A program made the translations under genes and the position numbers. The notes beneath the pieces were generated by a model. That model was not told the origin of the DNA. It saw only the letters and a list, made by a program, of their open reading frames with translations, and ran no database searches. A DNA stretch of 64,000 nt from contig NZ_JANLOD010000010.1 of assembly GCF_025466085.1 (NCBI RefSeq), positions 62,001 to 126,000 on the forward strand, written 5' to 3'. This document shows positions 46,039 through 54,310 of the stretch, piece after piece. Numbering within the stretch: the first letter of the stretch is position 1; every line of letters begins with the position of its first letter. The stretch is from Pseudomonas sp. 14P_8.1_Bac3 (GTDB lineage: Bacteria; Pseudomonadota; Gammaproteobacteria; Pseudomonadales; Pseudomonadaceae).

Positions 46039-47037
46039 GTGAGCATAAATCTTCCGCTGCCATTGCTCGGTGAAATGGCGATTTTCGTCAAAGTCGTCGA
46101 GACCGGGAGTTTCTCGGAAGCCGCGCGCCAATTGGGCTCGTCGCCGTCGGCGGTCAGTCGCAGCATTTCGCGCCTGGAGAAGGCGCTCGCCACCCGACTG
46201 CTGCAACGCACCACGCGCAAGTTGCGGCTCAGCGACGGTGGTGAGGAGGTGTTCAAGCGTTGTCAGGAGATGGTCAGCGCCGCCAAGTCGGTGATGGAAA
46301 TCAGTGGTCAGTTCACCGATGAAGCGGAAGGGCTGGTGCGAGTCAGCGTGCCCAAGGCGGTAGGACGGTTCGTGATTCACCCGCATATACCGGAATTCTT
46401 GCGGCGTTATCCCAAGGTGGATGTGGAATTGCTGCTTGAGGACCGTCAGGTGGATCTGATCGACGACAACGTCGATCTGGCGATTCGTATTACCGATCAC
46501 CCCCCCGCCGGGCTGGTGGGGCGGCAATTGCTGACCATCGACCATATGCTCTGCGCGACACCGGAGTATCTGGCAAAGCATGGTACGCCGACGCATCCCC
46601 ATGACTTGCTTAACCACAGTTGCATCTACCTGGGCGAAACGCCGAGTGATGCGCGCTGGAAATTCAAGAAAGGCTCCAAGGCCGTGACCGTCGGGGTACG
46701 CGGGCGATATGCCGCCAATCACACCGGCGTGCGACTCGGCGCGGTGCTGCAGCACATCGGGATTGGCAGCTTGCCGTACTTCACGGCGCGTTATGCGCTG
46801 GAGCAGGGCTTGATCGTGCAGGTGTTGCCGGATTGGACGTTTCTGGCGTCGTACCACGGCGGTGCGTGGTTGCTGCATTCACCAACCCGCTATATGCCGC
46901 CGAAGCTGCGGGTATTGATCGATTATCTGGTGGAGTGCCTGGAGAAGGAGCCAACCTTGAGCAAACCGGGGAAGCCGGGTGCGTCAGGTCGGATGGCGGT
47001 GGAATATGAGCTGCCTGAAAGTGAAGGGTTGCTTTGA
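46039..47037 (+). CDS. LysR-family transcriptional regulator
   Basis: A 332-residue LysR regulator: N-terminal winged helix (FVKVVETGSFSEAARQLGSSPSAVSRSISRLE) and a C-terminal effector-binding domain. The start is GTG at 46039 with AAAGGA ten bases upstream. It is divergent from alaX, the usual arrangement for a LysR controlling the opposite operon, and a T-N11-A dyad lies between them. The last 30 residues are an uncommon low-similarity tail. The effector is unknown; it may be the amino acid handled by the cassette. Confidence 0.88.
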   Translation: MSINLPLPLLGEMAIFVKVVETGSFSEAARQLGSSPSAVSRSISRLEKALATRLLQRTTRKLRLSDGGEEVFKRCQEMVSAAKSVMEISGQFTDEAEGLVRVSVPKAVGRFVIHPHIPEFLRRYPKVDVELLLEDRQVDLIDDNVDLAIRITDHPPAGLVGRQLLTIDHMLCATPEYLAKHGTPTHPHDLLNHSCIYLGETPSDARWKFKKGSKAVTVGVRGRYAANHTGVRLGAVLQHIGIGSLPYFTARYALEQGLIVQVLPDWTFLASYHGGAWLLHSPTRYMPPKLRVLIDYLVECLEKEPTLSKPGKPGASGRMAVEYELPESEGLL

Positions 47038-47073
47038 GGCCCCTTCGCGGGCGAGCCCCTCATAACCCACTCC

Positions 47074-47112
47074 AAAAAAAGGCCCGCATGAACAACCATG
47101 CGGGCCTTTTGC
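47074..47112. terminator. Bidirectional intrinsic terminator
   Basis: AAAAGGCCCGCATG and CATGCGGGCCTTTT arms between convergent genes. Confidence 0.92.
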
Positions 47113-47126
47113 GTGACTGATCGGGA

Positions 47127-47534
47127 TCAGTGCTTGCTGTCGTCGTTCGACATCGCCAGCAGCTGTTTTTCCTGATTCCAGTCAAACGGTTCGTCGTTCT
47201 GTTCGGCTTCGAAGCGGCGTTCTTCAAGGGCCTGGTACAGGTCGATTTCATCATCGGGCATGTAATGCAGGCAGTCCCCGGCGAAATACCACAGCAGGTC
47301 ACGCGGGACCAGATGGGCGATTTGCGGGTAACGGGTGATCACCTGGCACAGAATGTCCTGGCCCAGGTACTGGCTTTCGATCGGGTCGACCGGCAGCAAC
47401 GCGCGCAGTTCGTCGAAGCGCTCCAGGAACAAGGCATGGCTTTCTTCGGGAACCTGTTCGGCCTCACCCACGGCGACCAGGATGCTGCGCAAGTGGTCAA
47501 GCAAAACGAGATGATCGGCAACGACGTTGGACAC
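47127..47534 (-). CDS. PA2817-family conserved protein
   Basis: A 135-residue acidic soluble protein (DHLVLLDHLRSILVAVGEAE near the N-terminus; HYMPDDEIDLYQALEERR). It looks like the family named after PAO1 PA2817, with no known function. The GTG at 47534 is preferred over an upstream in-frame start because TTGAGGA lies nine bases before it. It lies downstream of the acyl-CoA dehydrogenase gene on the same strand. Confidence 0.75.
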   Translation of the reverse strand: MSNVVADHLVLLDHLRSILVAVGEAEQVPEESHALFLERFDELRALLPVDPIESQYLGQDILCQVITRYPQIAHLVPRDLLWYFAGDCLHYMPDDEIDLYQALEERRFEAEQNDEPFDWNQEKQLLAMSNDDSKH

Positions 47535-47608
47535 GAGATAAGTCCTCAAGAGCAAAACGGGCGCGGGAGTATAAAGCGCCCGCGCCCTTTTTTACATGGT
47601 CACGGGGA

Positions 47609-50056
47609 TCAGCGGACCTTTCCTTCGGCCAGCGCCAACTCCTCTTTGTCGAAATCATCGACGTCAATCACCTTGCGCCGCGCCACTTCGGCATTTCGCA
47701 GGTTTTGCGCTTCCACCGGTTGCAGTACGCCCGCCTCCAGCGCGGCATCGACGGCATTTTCCCCGGCAGACGGTTTGACTTGACCGCTTTTGAGCGCCAC
47801 ATGCAGTTTTTTATGCAGGGGCTGCGCGGCGTTCAACAAGTCGCACGCGTGTTGCAGGGCGCCCACGGCGTCGTCGGCTGATTGCGGACGGAAGCAGCCA
47901 CCCAGCAATTCCTCGAGGGTCGGATCGCCCTTGGCCCGGCCAATGACCGCAGCCACTTCGGCACCGAGTTTGTCCGACGGCCCTTTGTGGCGACGACCGA
48001 ACGGGAACACGATCACCCGTAACAGACAACCCAGCACCTTGTTCGGGAAATTGGTCAGCAGTTCATCCAGCGCGCGCTCCGACTGGCCGAGGCTTTCTTC
48101 CATGGCCCAGATGAACAGCGGCGCCATGTGTTCCGGCGAGTCGAGGTCGTGATAACGCTTGAGCGCGGCGGAGGCGAGGTACATGTTGCTGAGCACGTCC
48201 CCCAAGCGCGCCGACAGGCGTTCGCGGCGTTTCAATTCGCCGCCCAGCAACATCATGCTCAGGTCGGCGAGCATGGCGAACGCCGCGGCCTGACGGTTGA
48301 GCGCACGGAAGTAACCCTGACTGAGCGTGTTGCCTGGCGCGTGTTCGAAGTGGCCGAAACCCAGGTTGAGCACCAGCGTGCTGGCGGCATTGCTCACGGC
48401 AAAACCGATGTGCTGGAGCAGCAGGCCATCGAACTCGACGAGGGCCTGATCCTTGTCTTCGCGACCGGCGAGGGCCATTTCCTTCAGGACGAACGGATGG
48501 CAGCGAATCGCACCCTGGCCGAAGATCATCAGGTTGCGCGAGAGGATGTTCGCACCTTCCACGGTGATGAAGATCGGCGCGCCATTCCAGCTGCGGCCTA
48601 GGTAATTGTTCGGCCCCATGATGATCGCCTTGCCGCCGTGAACATCCATGGCGTGGCTGATGCACTCGCGGCCGCGTTCGGTCAGGTGATACTTGAGAAT
48701 CGCCGACAGCACCGATGGTTTCTCACCCAGATCCACCGCATTGGCGGTGAGCATCCGCGCCGCGTCCATCATCCAGGCATTGCCGCCGATGCGCGCCATG
48801 GCTTCCTGAATACCTTCGAATGCCGACAGCGGCACGTTGAACTGCTCACGAACCTGCGCGTATTGACCGGTCACCAGACTGGTGAACTTCGCTGCGCCGG
48901 TGCCGACCGCCGGCAATGAAATCGAACGCCCGACCGACAGACAGTTCATCAGCATCATCCAGCCTTTGCCGAGCATGTCCTGGCCGCCGATGAGGAAGTC
49001 CAGCGGGATGAACACGTCTTTGCCGGAGTTCGGACCGTTCATGAACGCCGCGCCCAAAGGCAAGTGACGACGGCCGATTTCAACGCCCGCAGTGTCGGTC
49101 GGAATCAACGCCAGACTGATGCCCAGGTCTTCTTTATCGCCGAGCAAGTGATCAGGGTCATAGGCCTTGAACGCCAGGCCGAGGAGGGTGGCGACCGGGC
49201 CGAGCGTGATGTAACGCTTCTCCCAATTCAGGCGCAGGCCAAGGGTCTCCCGGCCTTCCCATTCGCCTTTGCAGATCACGCCGCTGTCGGGCATCGAACC
49301 GGCGTCGGAGCCGGCCAGTGGCCCGGTCAAGGCGAAGCACGGGATGTCATCGCCGCGTGCCAGGCGTGGCAAGTAATGATTGCGTTGTTCGTCGGTGCCG
49401 TAATGCAACAGCAGCTCGGCCGGACCGAGGGAGTTGGGGACCATCACGGTGGAAGCGAGGTCGCCGCTGCGGGTTGCCAGTTTCATCGCCACCTGGGAGT
49501 GAGCGTAGGCAGAAAAGCCCTTGCCGCCGTATTCCTTGGGAATGATCAGGGCGAAGAAGCCGTTTTCCTTGATGTGCGCCCAGGCTTCGGCGGGAAGGTC
49601 CATGTCCTGGCCAATCTGCCAGTCACTGACCATCGCGCAGAGCTCGTCGGTCGGGCCGTCGATGAAGGCCTGTTCCTCTTCGGTCAGATGCGCTTTCGGG
49701 TAGGACAGCAGCTTGTCCCAGTCCGGACGGCCGCTGAACAGTTCGCCGTCCCACCACACCGTGCCGGCGTCGATGGCGTCGCGTTCGGTTTCCGACATCG
49801 GCGGCAGGGTTTTCTGGAACCAGTTGAACAGCGGCGCACTGAAGTATTTACGGCGCAGGTCGGGTAGCAGCAAAGGCGCCGCGACGGCGGCGATCAACAG
49901 CCACAACACCAGCAGCAACCAGCCCGGCGCGCGACTGAAGGCGCCCATTGCCACCACATAAACGGCAACGATGCACAGGGCGGGCAGCGGGGCGATGCGG
50001 CGGTGGGCTAAATACGCAATCCCGACAACCAGAACCAGTATCCACAACAGCAGCAT
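47609..50056 (-). CDS. fadE: FadE-type acyl-CoA dehydrogenase
   Basis: An 815-residue membrane-associated acyl-CoA dehydrogenase, first oxidation step of beta-oxidation, as in E. coli FadE. Two or three hydrophobic helices occupy about 1-65. The FAD/acyl-CoA core follows (IPKEYGGKGFSAYAHS; CFALTGPLAGSDAGSMPDSG; LSVGRSISLPAVGTG; DVHGGKAIIMGPNNYLGR), then a long C-terminal domain special to the FadE group. The ATG at 50056 has GGAGGATT upstream; an earlier in-frame start adds 11 codons without a site. Equivalent to PAO1 PA2815 (from memory). Confidence 0.94.
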   Translation of the reverse strand: MLLLWILVLVVGIAYLAHRRIAPLPALCIVAVYVVAMGAFSRAPGWLLLVLWLLIAAVAAPLLLPDLRRKYFSAPLFNWFQKTLPPMSETERDAIDAGTVWWDGELFSGRPDWDKLLSYPKAHLTEEEQAFIDGPTDELCAMVSDWQIGQDMDLPAEAWAHIKENGFFALIIPKEYGGKGFSAYAHSQVAMKLATRSGDLASTVMVPNSLGPAELLLHYGTDEQRNHYLPRLARGDDIPCFALTGPLAGSDAGSMPDSGVICKGEWEGRETLGLRLNWEKRYITLGPVATLLGLAFKAYDPDHLLGDKEDLGISLALIPTDTAGVEIGRRHLPLGAAFMNGPNSGKDVFIPLDFLIGGQDMLGKGWMMLMNCLSVGRSISLPAVGTGAAKFTSLVTGQYAQVREQFNVPLSAFEGIQEAMARIGGNAWMMDAARMLTANAVDLGEKPSVLSAILKYHLTERGRECISHAMDVHGGKAIIMGPNNYLGRSWNGAPIFITVEGANILSRNLMIFGQGAIRCHPFVLKEMALAGREDKDQALVEFDGLLLQHIGFAVSNAASTLVLNLGFGHFEHAPGNTLSQGYFRALNRQAAAFAMLADLSMMLLGGELKRRERLSARLGDVLSNMYLASAALKRYHDLDSPEHMAPLFIWAMEESLGQSERALDELLTNFPNKVLGCLLRVIVFPFGRRHKGPSDKLGAEVAAVIGRAKGDPTLEELLGGCFRPQSADDAVGALQHACDLLNAAQPLHKKLHVALKSGQVKPSAGENAVDAALEAGVLQPVEAQNLRNAEVARRKVIDVDDFDKEELALAEGKVR

Positions 50057-50305
50057 ATTTAATCCTCCGTGAAACAAGGGCAAAAACAACCTTCAGAGCT
50101 TAGACGGCATCCGCAAAACAGGGTGGTCAGAGCGATGGGATTGAAATCGTGGGAAACCTTCGATGAGTTTTGTCGGACCGGTTGGCAGCCGCCGGGGCAA
50201 ATCGTTCGTTGAGCGGGCGGCTAAGCGTCCAGGTTTGGCCGATACGTCGTTATCTCCGTGCTGAAGCTGTCGCTAGACTCGTGGCATCTTCAGGAGATTG
50301 TTCTC

Positions 50306-50965
50306 ATGCACGAGTATCTGAGTCCCGGCCGCTTCATCGATAGTGACCACCCGTCGGTGGTGGAGTTCGCCGAAAAACATCGTGGCAGTAGCCGCAATCC
50401 GCTCGAGCAAGCCATCAACCTCTATTACGCGGTGCGCGAGGCCGTGCGTTACAACCCTTACACGTTCAGTCGCGATCCGGTCACCTTGCGCGGCAGTTAT
50501 GCGCTGGCGACGGGCGAAAGCTATTGCGTGCCCAAAGCCACGCTGCTGGCCGCTGCGGCCCGGCATTGCGGGGTTCCCGCGCGGATTGGCTTGGCGGATG
50601 TGCGCAATCATTTGTCGACCCCTCGTTTGCTGCAATTGCTTAAAAGTGACGTGTTCGCCATGCATGGTTATACCGAGCTGTACCTGAACGGCCGCTGGGT
50701 CAAAGCCACGCCGGCGTTCAACCAGCAACTGTGCGAACTGTTCAACGTGGCACCGCTGGAATTCGACGGCATCAACGGCAGCGTTTTCCATCCGTTCAAT
50801 CGCGACGGCGCGCAGTTGATGGAATACCTGGTTGACCACGGCCAATTCACCGACGTGCCGGAAAAGTTCTTCTTCGAGCACCTGGAAAAGTGCTACCCGC
50901 ATCTGTTCAGCGAGCAACTGCCGCCGCTGCTGGGGGACATGCAGAGCGATTTGAGTCGCGCCTGA
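50306..50965 (+). CDS. Transglutaminase-like cysteine-protease fold protein
   Basis: A 219-residue cytoplasmic protein of the transglutaminase-like family. C74 lies in GESYCVPKATLLAAAAR and H120 in MHGYTELYLNGRWVKATP. The third catalytic position, usually Asp before ATP, is Lys in WVKATPAF, so activity may be altered. CAGGAG precedes the ATG at 50306. The role could be peptide or isopeptide cleavage; unknown. It is divergent from fadE, as in PAO1 PA2814 (from memory). Confidence 0.82.
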   Translation: MHEYLSPGRFIDSDHPSVVEFAEKHRGSSRNPLEQAINLYYAVREAVRYNPYTFSRDPVTLRGSYALATGESYCVPKATLLAAAARHCGVPARIGLADVRNHLSTPRLLQLLKSDVFAMHGYTELYLNGRWVKATPAFNQQLCELFNVAPLEFDGINGSVFHPFNRDGAQLMEYLVDHGQFTDVPEKFFFEHLEKCYPHLFSEQLPPLLGDMQSDLSRA

Positions 50966-51008
50966 TCCGGCGTATGCTGCCTGCGCATTCATCCATAAAG
51001 AGGCGGTC

Positions 51009-51632
51009 ATGCTGAAGATCTGGGGTCGGAAAAATTCGTCGAATGTCAGGAAACCTTTGTGGGCTGCCGAGGAACTGGGCCTGGCCTATGAAGCCATCGA
51101 TGCCGGCGGTGCCTTTGGTGTCGTCGATACGCCGGAATACCGTGCGATGAACCCCAACGGCCGTGTGCCGGTCATTGAGGATGACGGCTTCGTGTTGTGG
51201 GAATCCAACGCCATCGTGCGTTACCTGATGGCCCTCCACGCCAGCGACACCGCCTGGTATCCGGCGGACCTGAAAGTTCGCGCCGCCGCCGACAAATGGA
51301 TGGACTGGACCACGTCAAGTTTTGCCGGCCCGTTCCGCACGGTGTTCTGGGGTGTCCTGCGCACGCCGGCGGACAAACAGGACTGGCCGGCCATTCACGC
51401 CGCGATCAAGGAATGCACCGAGCTGCTGTCGATGGCTGATCAGGCGCTGGCGGTCAAACCGTACTTGTCGGGCGACGAGATCGGCATGGGCGACATTCCC
51501 CTCGGCAGTTTCATTTATGCCTGGTTCGAGATGCCGATCGAGCGTGCGCCGCAGCCCCATCTGGAAGCCTGGTATGCACGTTTGAAACAGCGTCCGGCCT
51601 ACAAGAAAGCCGTCATGACCGCGTTGACTTAA
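51009..51632 (+). CDS. Glutathione S-transferase
   Basis: A 207-residue GST with an N-terminal thioredoxin-like domain (SSNVRKPLWAAEELGLAYE; NPNGRVPVIEDDG; WESNAIVRYL, residues about 10-80) and a helical C-terminal domain with GMGDIPLGSFIYAWFEM. The serine near S11-S12 is the likely glutathione-activating residue. Substrate unknown. Follows the transglutaminase-like gene by 43 bases. Confidence 0.9.
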   Translation: MLKIWGRKNSSNVRKPLWAAEELGLAYEAIDAGGAFGVVDTPEYRAMNPNGRVPVIEDDGFVLWESNAIVRYLMALHASDTAWYPADLKVRAAADKWMDWTTSSFAGPFRTVFWGVLRTPADKQDWPAIHAAIKECTELLSMADQALAVKPYLSGDEIGMGDIPLGSFIYAWFEMPIERAPQPHLEAWYARLKQRPAYKKAVMTALT

Positions 51633-51765
51633 TACTCACTATCGACACACTTGACTGTACTTGTGTGGCGGCGACAAGCACCATTGCGTTCATGTGCTGC
51701 GGTTGTATTGTTCGCCGCCCGCCCTTATTGATCTCTTTCATCCCTTCTTGGTGCATAAATCCGAT

Positions 51766-52698
51766 ATGAGTTCCGCTCTGTCCATCCGGCAGCTAACCAA
51801 AACCTACGGCAACGGTTTCCAGGCCCTGAGTGGTATCGATCTGGACGTCGCCGAAGGTGACTTTTTCGCCTTGCTCGGCCCGAATGGCGCCGGCAAATCC
51901 ACGACCATCGGCATTCTCTCGACCCTGGTGAACAAGACCAGCGGCACGGTGAATATCTTTGGCCACGACCTGGACAAGAATCCTGCGCAGCTCAAGCGCT
52001 CCATCGGTGTCGTGCCGCAGGAATTCAACTTCAACCAGTTCGAAAAAACCTTCGACATCGTCGTGACCCAGGCCGGTTACTACGGCATCCCGCCGAAAGT
52101 CGCCAAGGAACGCGCCGAGCAGTACCTGACCCAGCTCGGCCTGTGGGACAAGCGAGATGTACCGTCGCGTTCCCTGTCCGGTGGCATGAAGCGCCGCTTG
52201 ATGATCGCTCGCGCCCTGGTTCACGAACCGCGCTTGCTGATCCTCGACGAGCCGACCGCGGGGGTGGACATCGAGCTGCGTCGTTCGATGTGGACGTTCC
52301 TGACCGAACTGAACCAGAAAGGCATCACCATCATCCTCACCACGCATTATCTGGAAGAGGCTGAGCAGCTGTGCCGCAACATCGGCATCATCGACCACGG
52401 CACCATCGTCGAGAACACCAGCATGAAGCAGCTGCTTAGCCAGTTGCATGTGGAAACCTTCCTGCTCGACACGAAAAACACCCTGAGCGTCGCGCCGCAG
52501 TTGCTCGGCTACCCGACCAAATTGCTCGACGCACACACCCTTGAAGTCCAGGTCGATAAAGCCATGGGCATCACCGCGCTGTTCACCCAACTGGCGCAGC
52601 AGAACATCGAAGTGTTGAGCCTGCGTAACAAAACCAATCGCCTCGAGGAGTTGTTCGTGTCCCTGGTGGAGAAAAATCTGTCGAAGGTGGCGGTATGA
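51766..52698 (+). CDS. ABC-2 type exporter, ATP-binding subunit
   Basis: A 310-residue ATPase with Walker A GPNGAGKST (about 42-50), signature LSGGMKRRL, Walker B LLILDEPTAGVD and the switch histidine in LTTHYLEEAEQ. The C-terminal 70 residues form the regulatory tail seen in drug or polysaccharide exporters (YadG-like). The ATG at 51766 starts the conserved region; upstream open codons are not family-like. Overlaps the permease gene by four bases. Substrate unknown. Confidence 0.93.
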   Translation: MSSALSIRQLTKTYGNGFQALSGIDLDVAEGDFFALLGPNGAGKSTTIGILSTLVNKTSGTVNIFGHDLDKNPAQLKRSIGVVPQEFNFNQFEKTFDIVVTQAGYYGIPPKVAKERAEQYLTQLGLWDKRDVPSRSLSGGMKRRLMIARALVHEPRLLILDEPTAGVDIELRRSMWTFLTELNQKGITIILTTHYLEEAEQLCRNIGIIDHGTIVENTSMKQLLSQLHVETFLLDTKNTLSVAPQLLGYPTKLLDAHTLEVQVDKAMGITALFTQLAQQNIEVLSLRNKTNRLEELFVSLVEKNLSKVAV

Positions 52699-53474
52699 GT
52701 TCCGAGCTGCAACCCAACCTCGTTGCCCTCAATACCATCGTTTACCGCGAGGTCCGGCGCTTCACCCGGATCTGGCCGCAGACGCTGCTGCCACCGGCGA
52801 TCACGATGGTTCTGTACTTCGTGATTTTCGGTAACCTCATCGGTCGGCAGATCGGTGACATGGGTGGTTTCACCTACATGGAATACATCGTGCCGGGGCT
52901 GATCATGATGTCAGTGATCACCAACTCCTACGGCAACGTGGTGTCGAGTTTCTTCGGCAGCAAGTTCCAGCGGTCCATCGAAGAGTTGATGGTCTCGCCG
53001 GTGTCGCCGCACACCATTCTGATCGGCTACACCCTGGGCGGCGTGCTACGCGGGTTGATGGTCGGGGTGATTGTGACGCTGCTGTCGATGTTCTTCACCA
53101 AACTGCAGGTGCATCATCTGGGCGTGACCGTTCTGGTGGTGGTACTGACGGCGACGATCTTCTCGCTGCTGGGGTTCATCAACGCCGTGTTTGCGCGAAA
53201 TTTTGATGATATTTCGATCATTCCGACGTTCGTGCTGACACCGCTGACTTACCTGGGGGGCGTGTTTTATTCGATCTCGTTGTTGCCGCCGTTCTGGCAG
53301 ACGGTGTCGCTGGCCAACCCGGTATTGCATATGGTCAATGCGTTCCGTTACGGGATTCTCGGGGTGTCGGATATCAAGATCAGCGTGGCGATTACGTTCA
53401 TGCTGGTGGCGACGGTCGTGTTGTATATCGGTTGTGCGCGGTTGTTGGTGAGTGGGCGCGGGATGCGCACCTAA
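52695..53474 (+). CDS. ABC-2 type exporter, permease subunit
   Basis: A 259-residue permease with about six hydrophobic segments and the ABC-2 signature region (EELMVSPVSPHTILIGYTLGG; TPLTYLGGVFYSISLLPPFWQ), YadH-like. Coupled by a four-base overlap to the ATPase gene. Together they form a half-size exporter assembling as 2+2 in the inner membrane. Confidence 0.93.
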   Translation: MSSELQPNLVALNTIVYREVRRFTRIWPQTLLPPAITMVLYFVIFGNLIGRQIGDMGGFTYMEYIVPGLIMMSVITNSYGNVVSSFFGSKFQRSIEELMVSPVSPHTILIGYTLGGVLRGLMVGVIVTLLSMFFTKLQVHHLGVTVLVVVLTATIFSLLGFINAVFARNFDDISIIPTFVLTPLTYLGGVFYSISLLPPFWQTVSLANPVLHMVNAFRYGILGVSDIKISVAITFMLVATVVLYIGCARLLVSGRGMRT

Positions 53475-53498
53475 CCGGTTTTTCGAACTGTACGCGAT

Positions 53499-53618
53499 CC
53501 CTGTAGGAGCGAGCATGCTCCGGGCGGCGTTCCGACGATCGTCGTCAACGATAACGCGTGCAGCATGAATGAACGCAGTGGACCTGGGTCCATCGCCAGC
53601 ATGCTGGCTCCTACAGGG
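53499..53618. repeat. REPIN-like inverted repeat, AGCATGCT subtype
   Basis: CCCTGTAGGAGCGAGCATGC and GCATGCTGGCTCCTACAGGG are inverted about 75 bases apart; the arms have diverged in the centre (GCGAGC against GGCTCC). Related to 19058-19154. Confidence 0.75.
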
Positions 53619-53653
53619 TAAAAAGGCCTCCCATTCCAGGAGGCCTTTTTGCA
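53619..53653. terminator. Bidirectional intrinsic terminator
   Basis: AAAAAGGCCTCC and GGAGGCCTTTTT arms around CATTCCA, between the convergent permease and DUF2062 genes. Confidence 0.92.
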
Positions 53654-53655
53654 TT

Positions 53656-54174
53656 TCATTGCATCCGCTTTTTCTTCCGCCGCGCCCACTGCCGAGTCAC
53701 CCACCACCGCCAATACAGCATCACTAGACAATAGGCGAGCGCCCCCAGAACCAGCCCCGTCACCACCGAACCCAGCAAAAACGGTCGCCACAGCGTTGAC
53801 AGTTCGCCGCTGATCCATTCCCAGGTCAATTCATCCGGCAGGTGCCGCGCGGGCACGTCCATCAGCCAGGCACCGGTCTGATAGGTGCAGAAAAACACGG
53901 CCGGCATGGTAATCGGGTTGGTCAGCCAGACCAGGCTGACCGCAATTGGCATGTTGCCGCGGACCATGATCGCCAGAACGGCGGCCACCAGCATCTGCAA
54001 TGGAATGGGCAGGAACGCTGCGAACAGGCCAACCGCCATGGCGCGCGCGACGGAGTGGCGGTTGAGGTGCCAGAGGTTGGGGTCATGCAACAGGGTGCCG
54101 AGAAAGCGTAAGGACTTGTGTTCCCTGATGCTGGTCGGGTCTGGCATGTATCGTTTGAATAAGCGCCGGGGCAT
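53656..54174 (-). CDS. DUF2062 inner-membrane protein
   Basis: A 172-residue protein with a DUF2062 domain: conserved SVARAMAVGLFAAFLPIPLQ (about 41-60), TNPITMPAVFF, and three to four hydrophobic segments ending in a basic tail (RRKKKRMQ). Function unknown. The ATG at 54174 gives MPRRLFKRYMPDP, the usual family start. Divergent from comEC, a conserved pairing in Pseudomonas. Confidence 0.9.
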   Translation of the reverse strand: MPRRLFKRYMPDPTSIREHKSLRFLGTLLHDPNLWHLNRHSVARAMAVGLFAAFLPIPLQMLVAAVLAIMVRGNMPIAVSLVWLTNPITMPAVFFCTYQTGAWLMDVPARHLPDELTWEWISGELSTLWRPFLLGSVVTGLVLGALAYCLVMLYWRWWVTRQWARRKKKRMQ

Positions 54175-54310
54175 AAGGCATCTCGGTCGGTTAAGGCGGC
54201 AAGTATGTCTGGATTCTATGAGCCGCCCATTCAGACTTTGTGACAATTAATAACGACGCGGGTGCTGTGTGCCGGCTATGCCTAGGAGAGGGACTCTCAA
54301 GGACGGGCGT

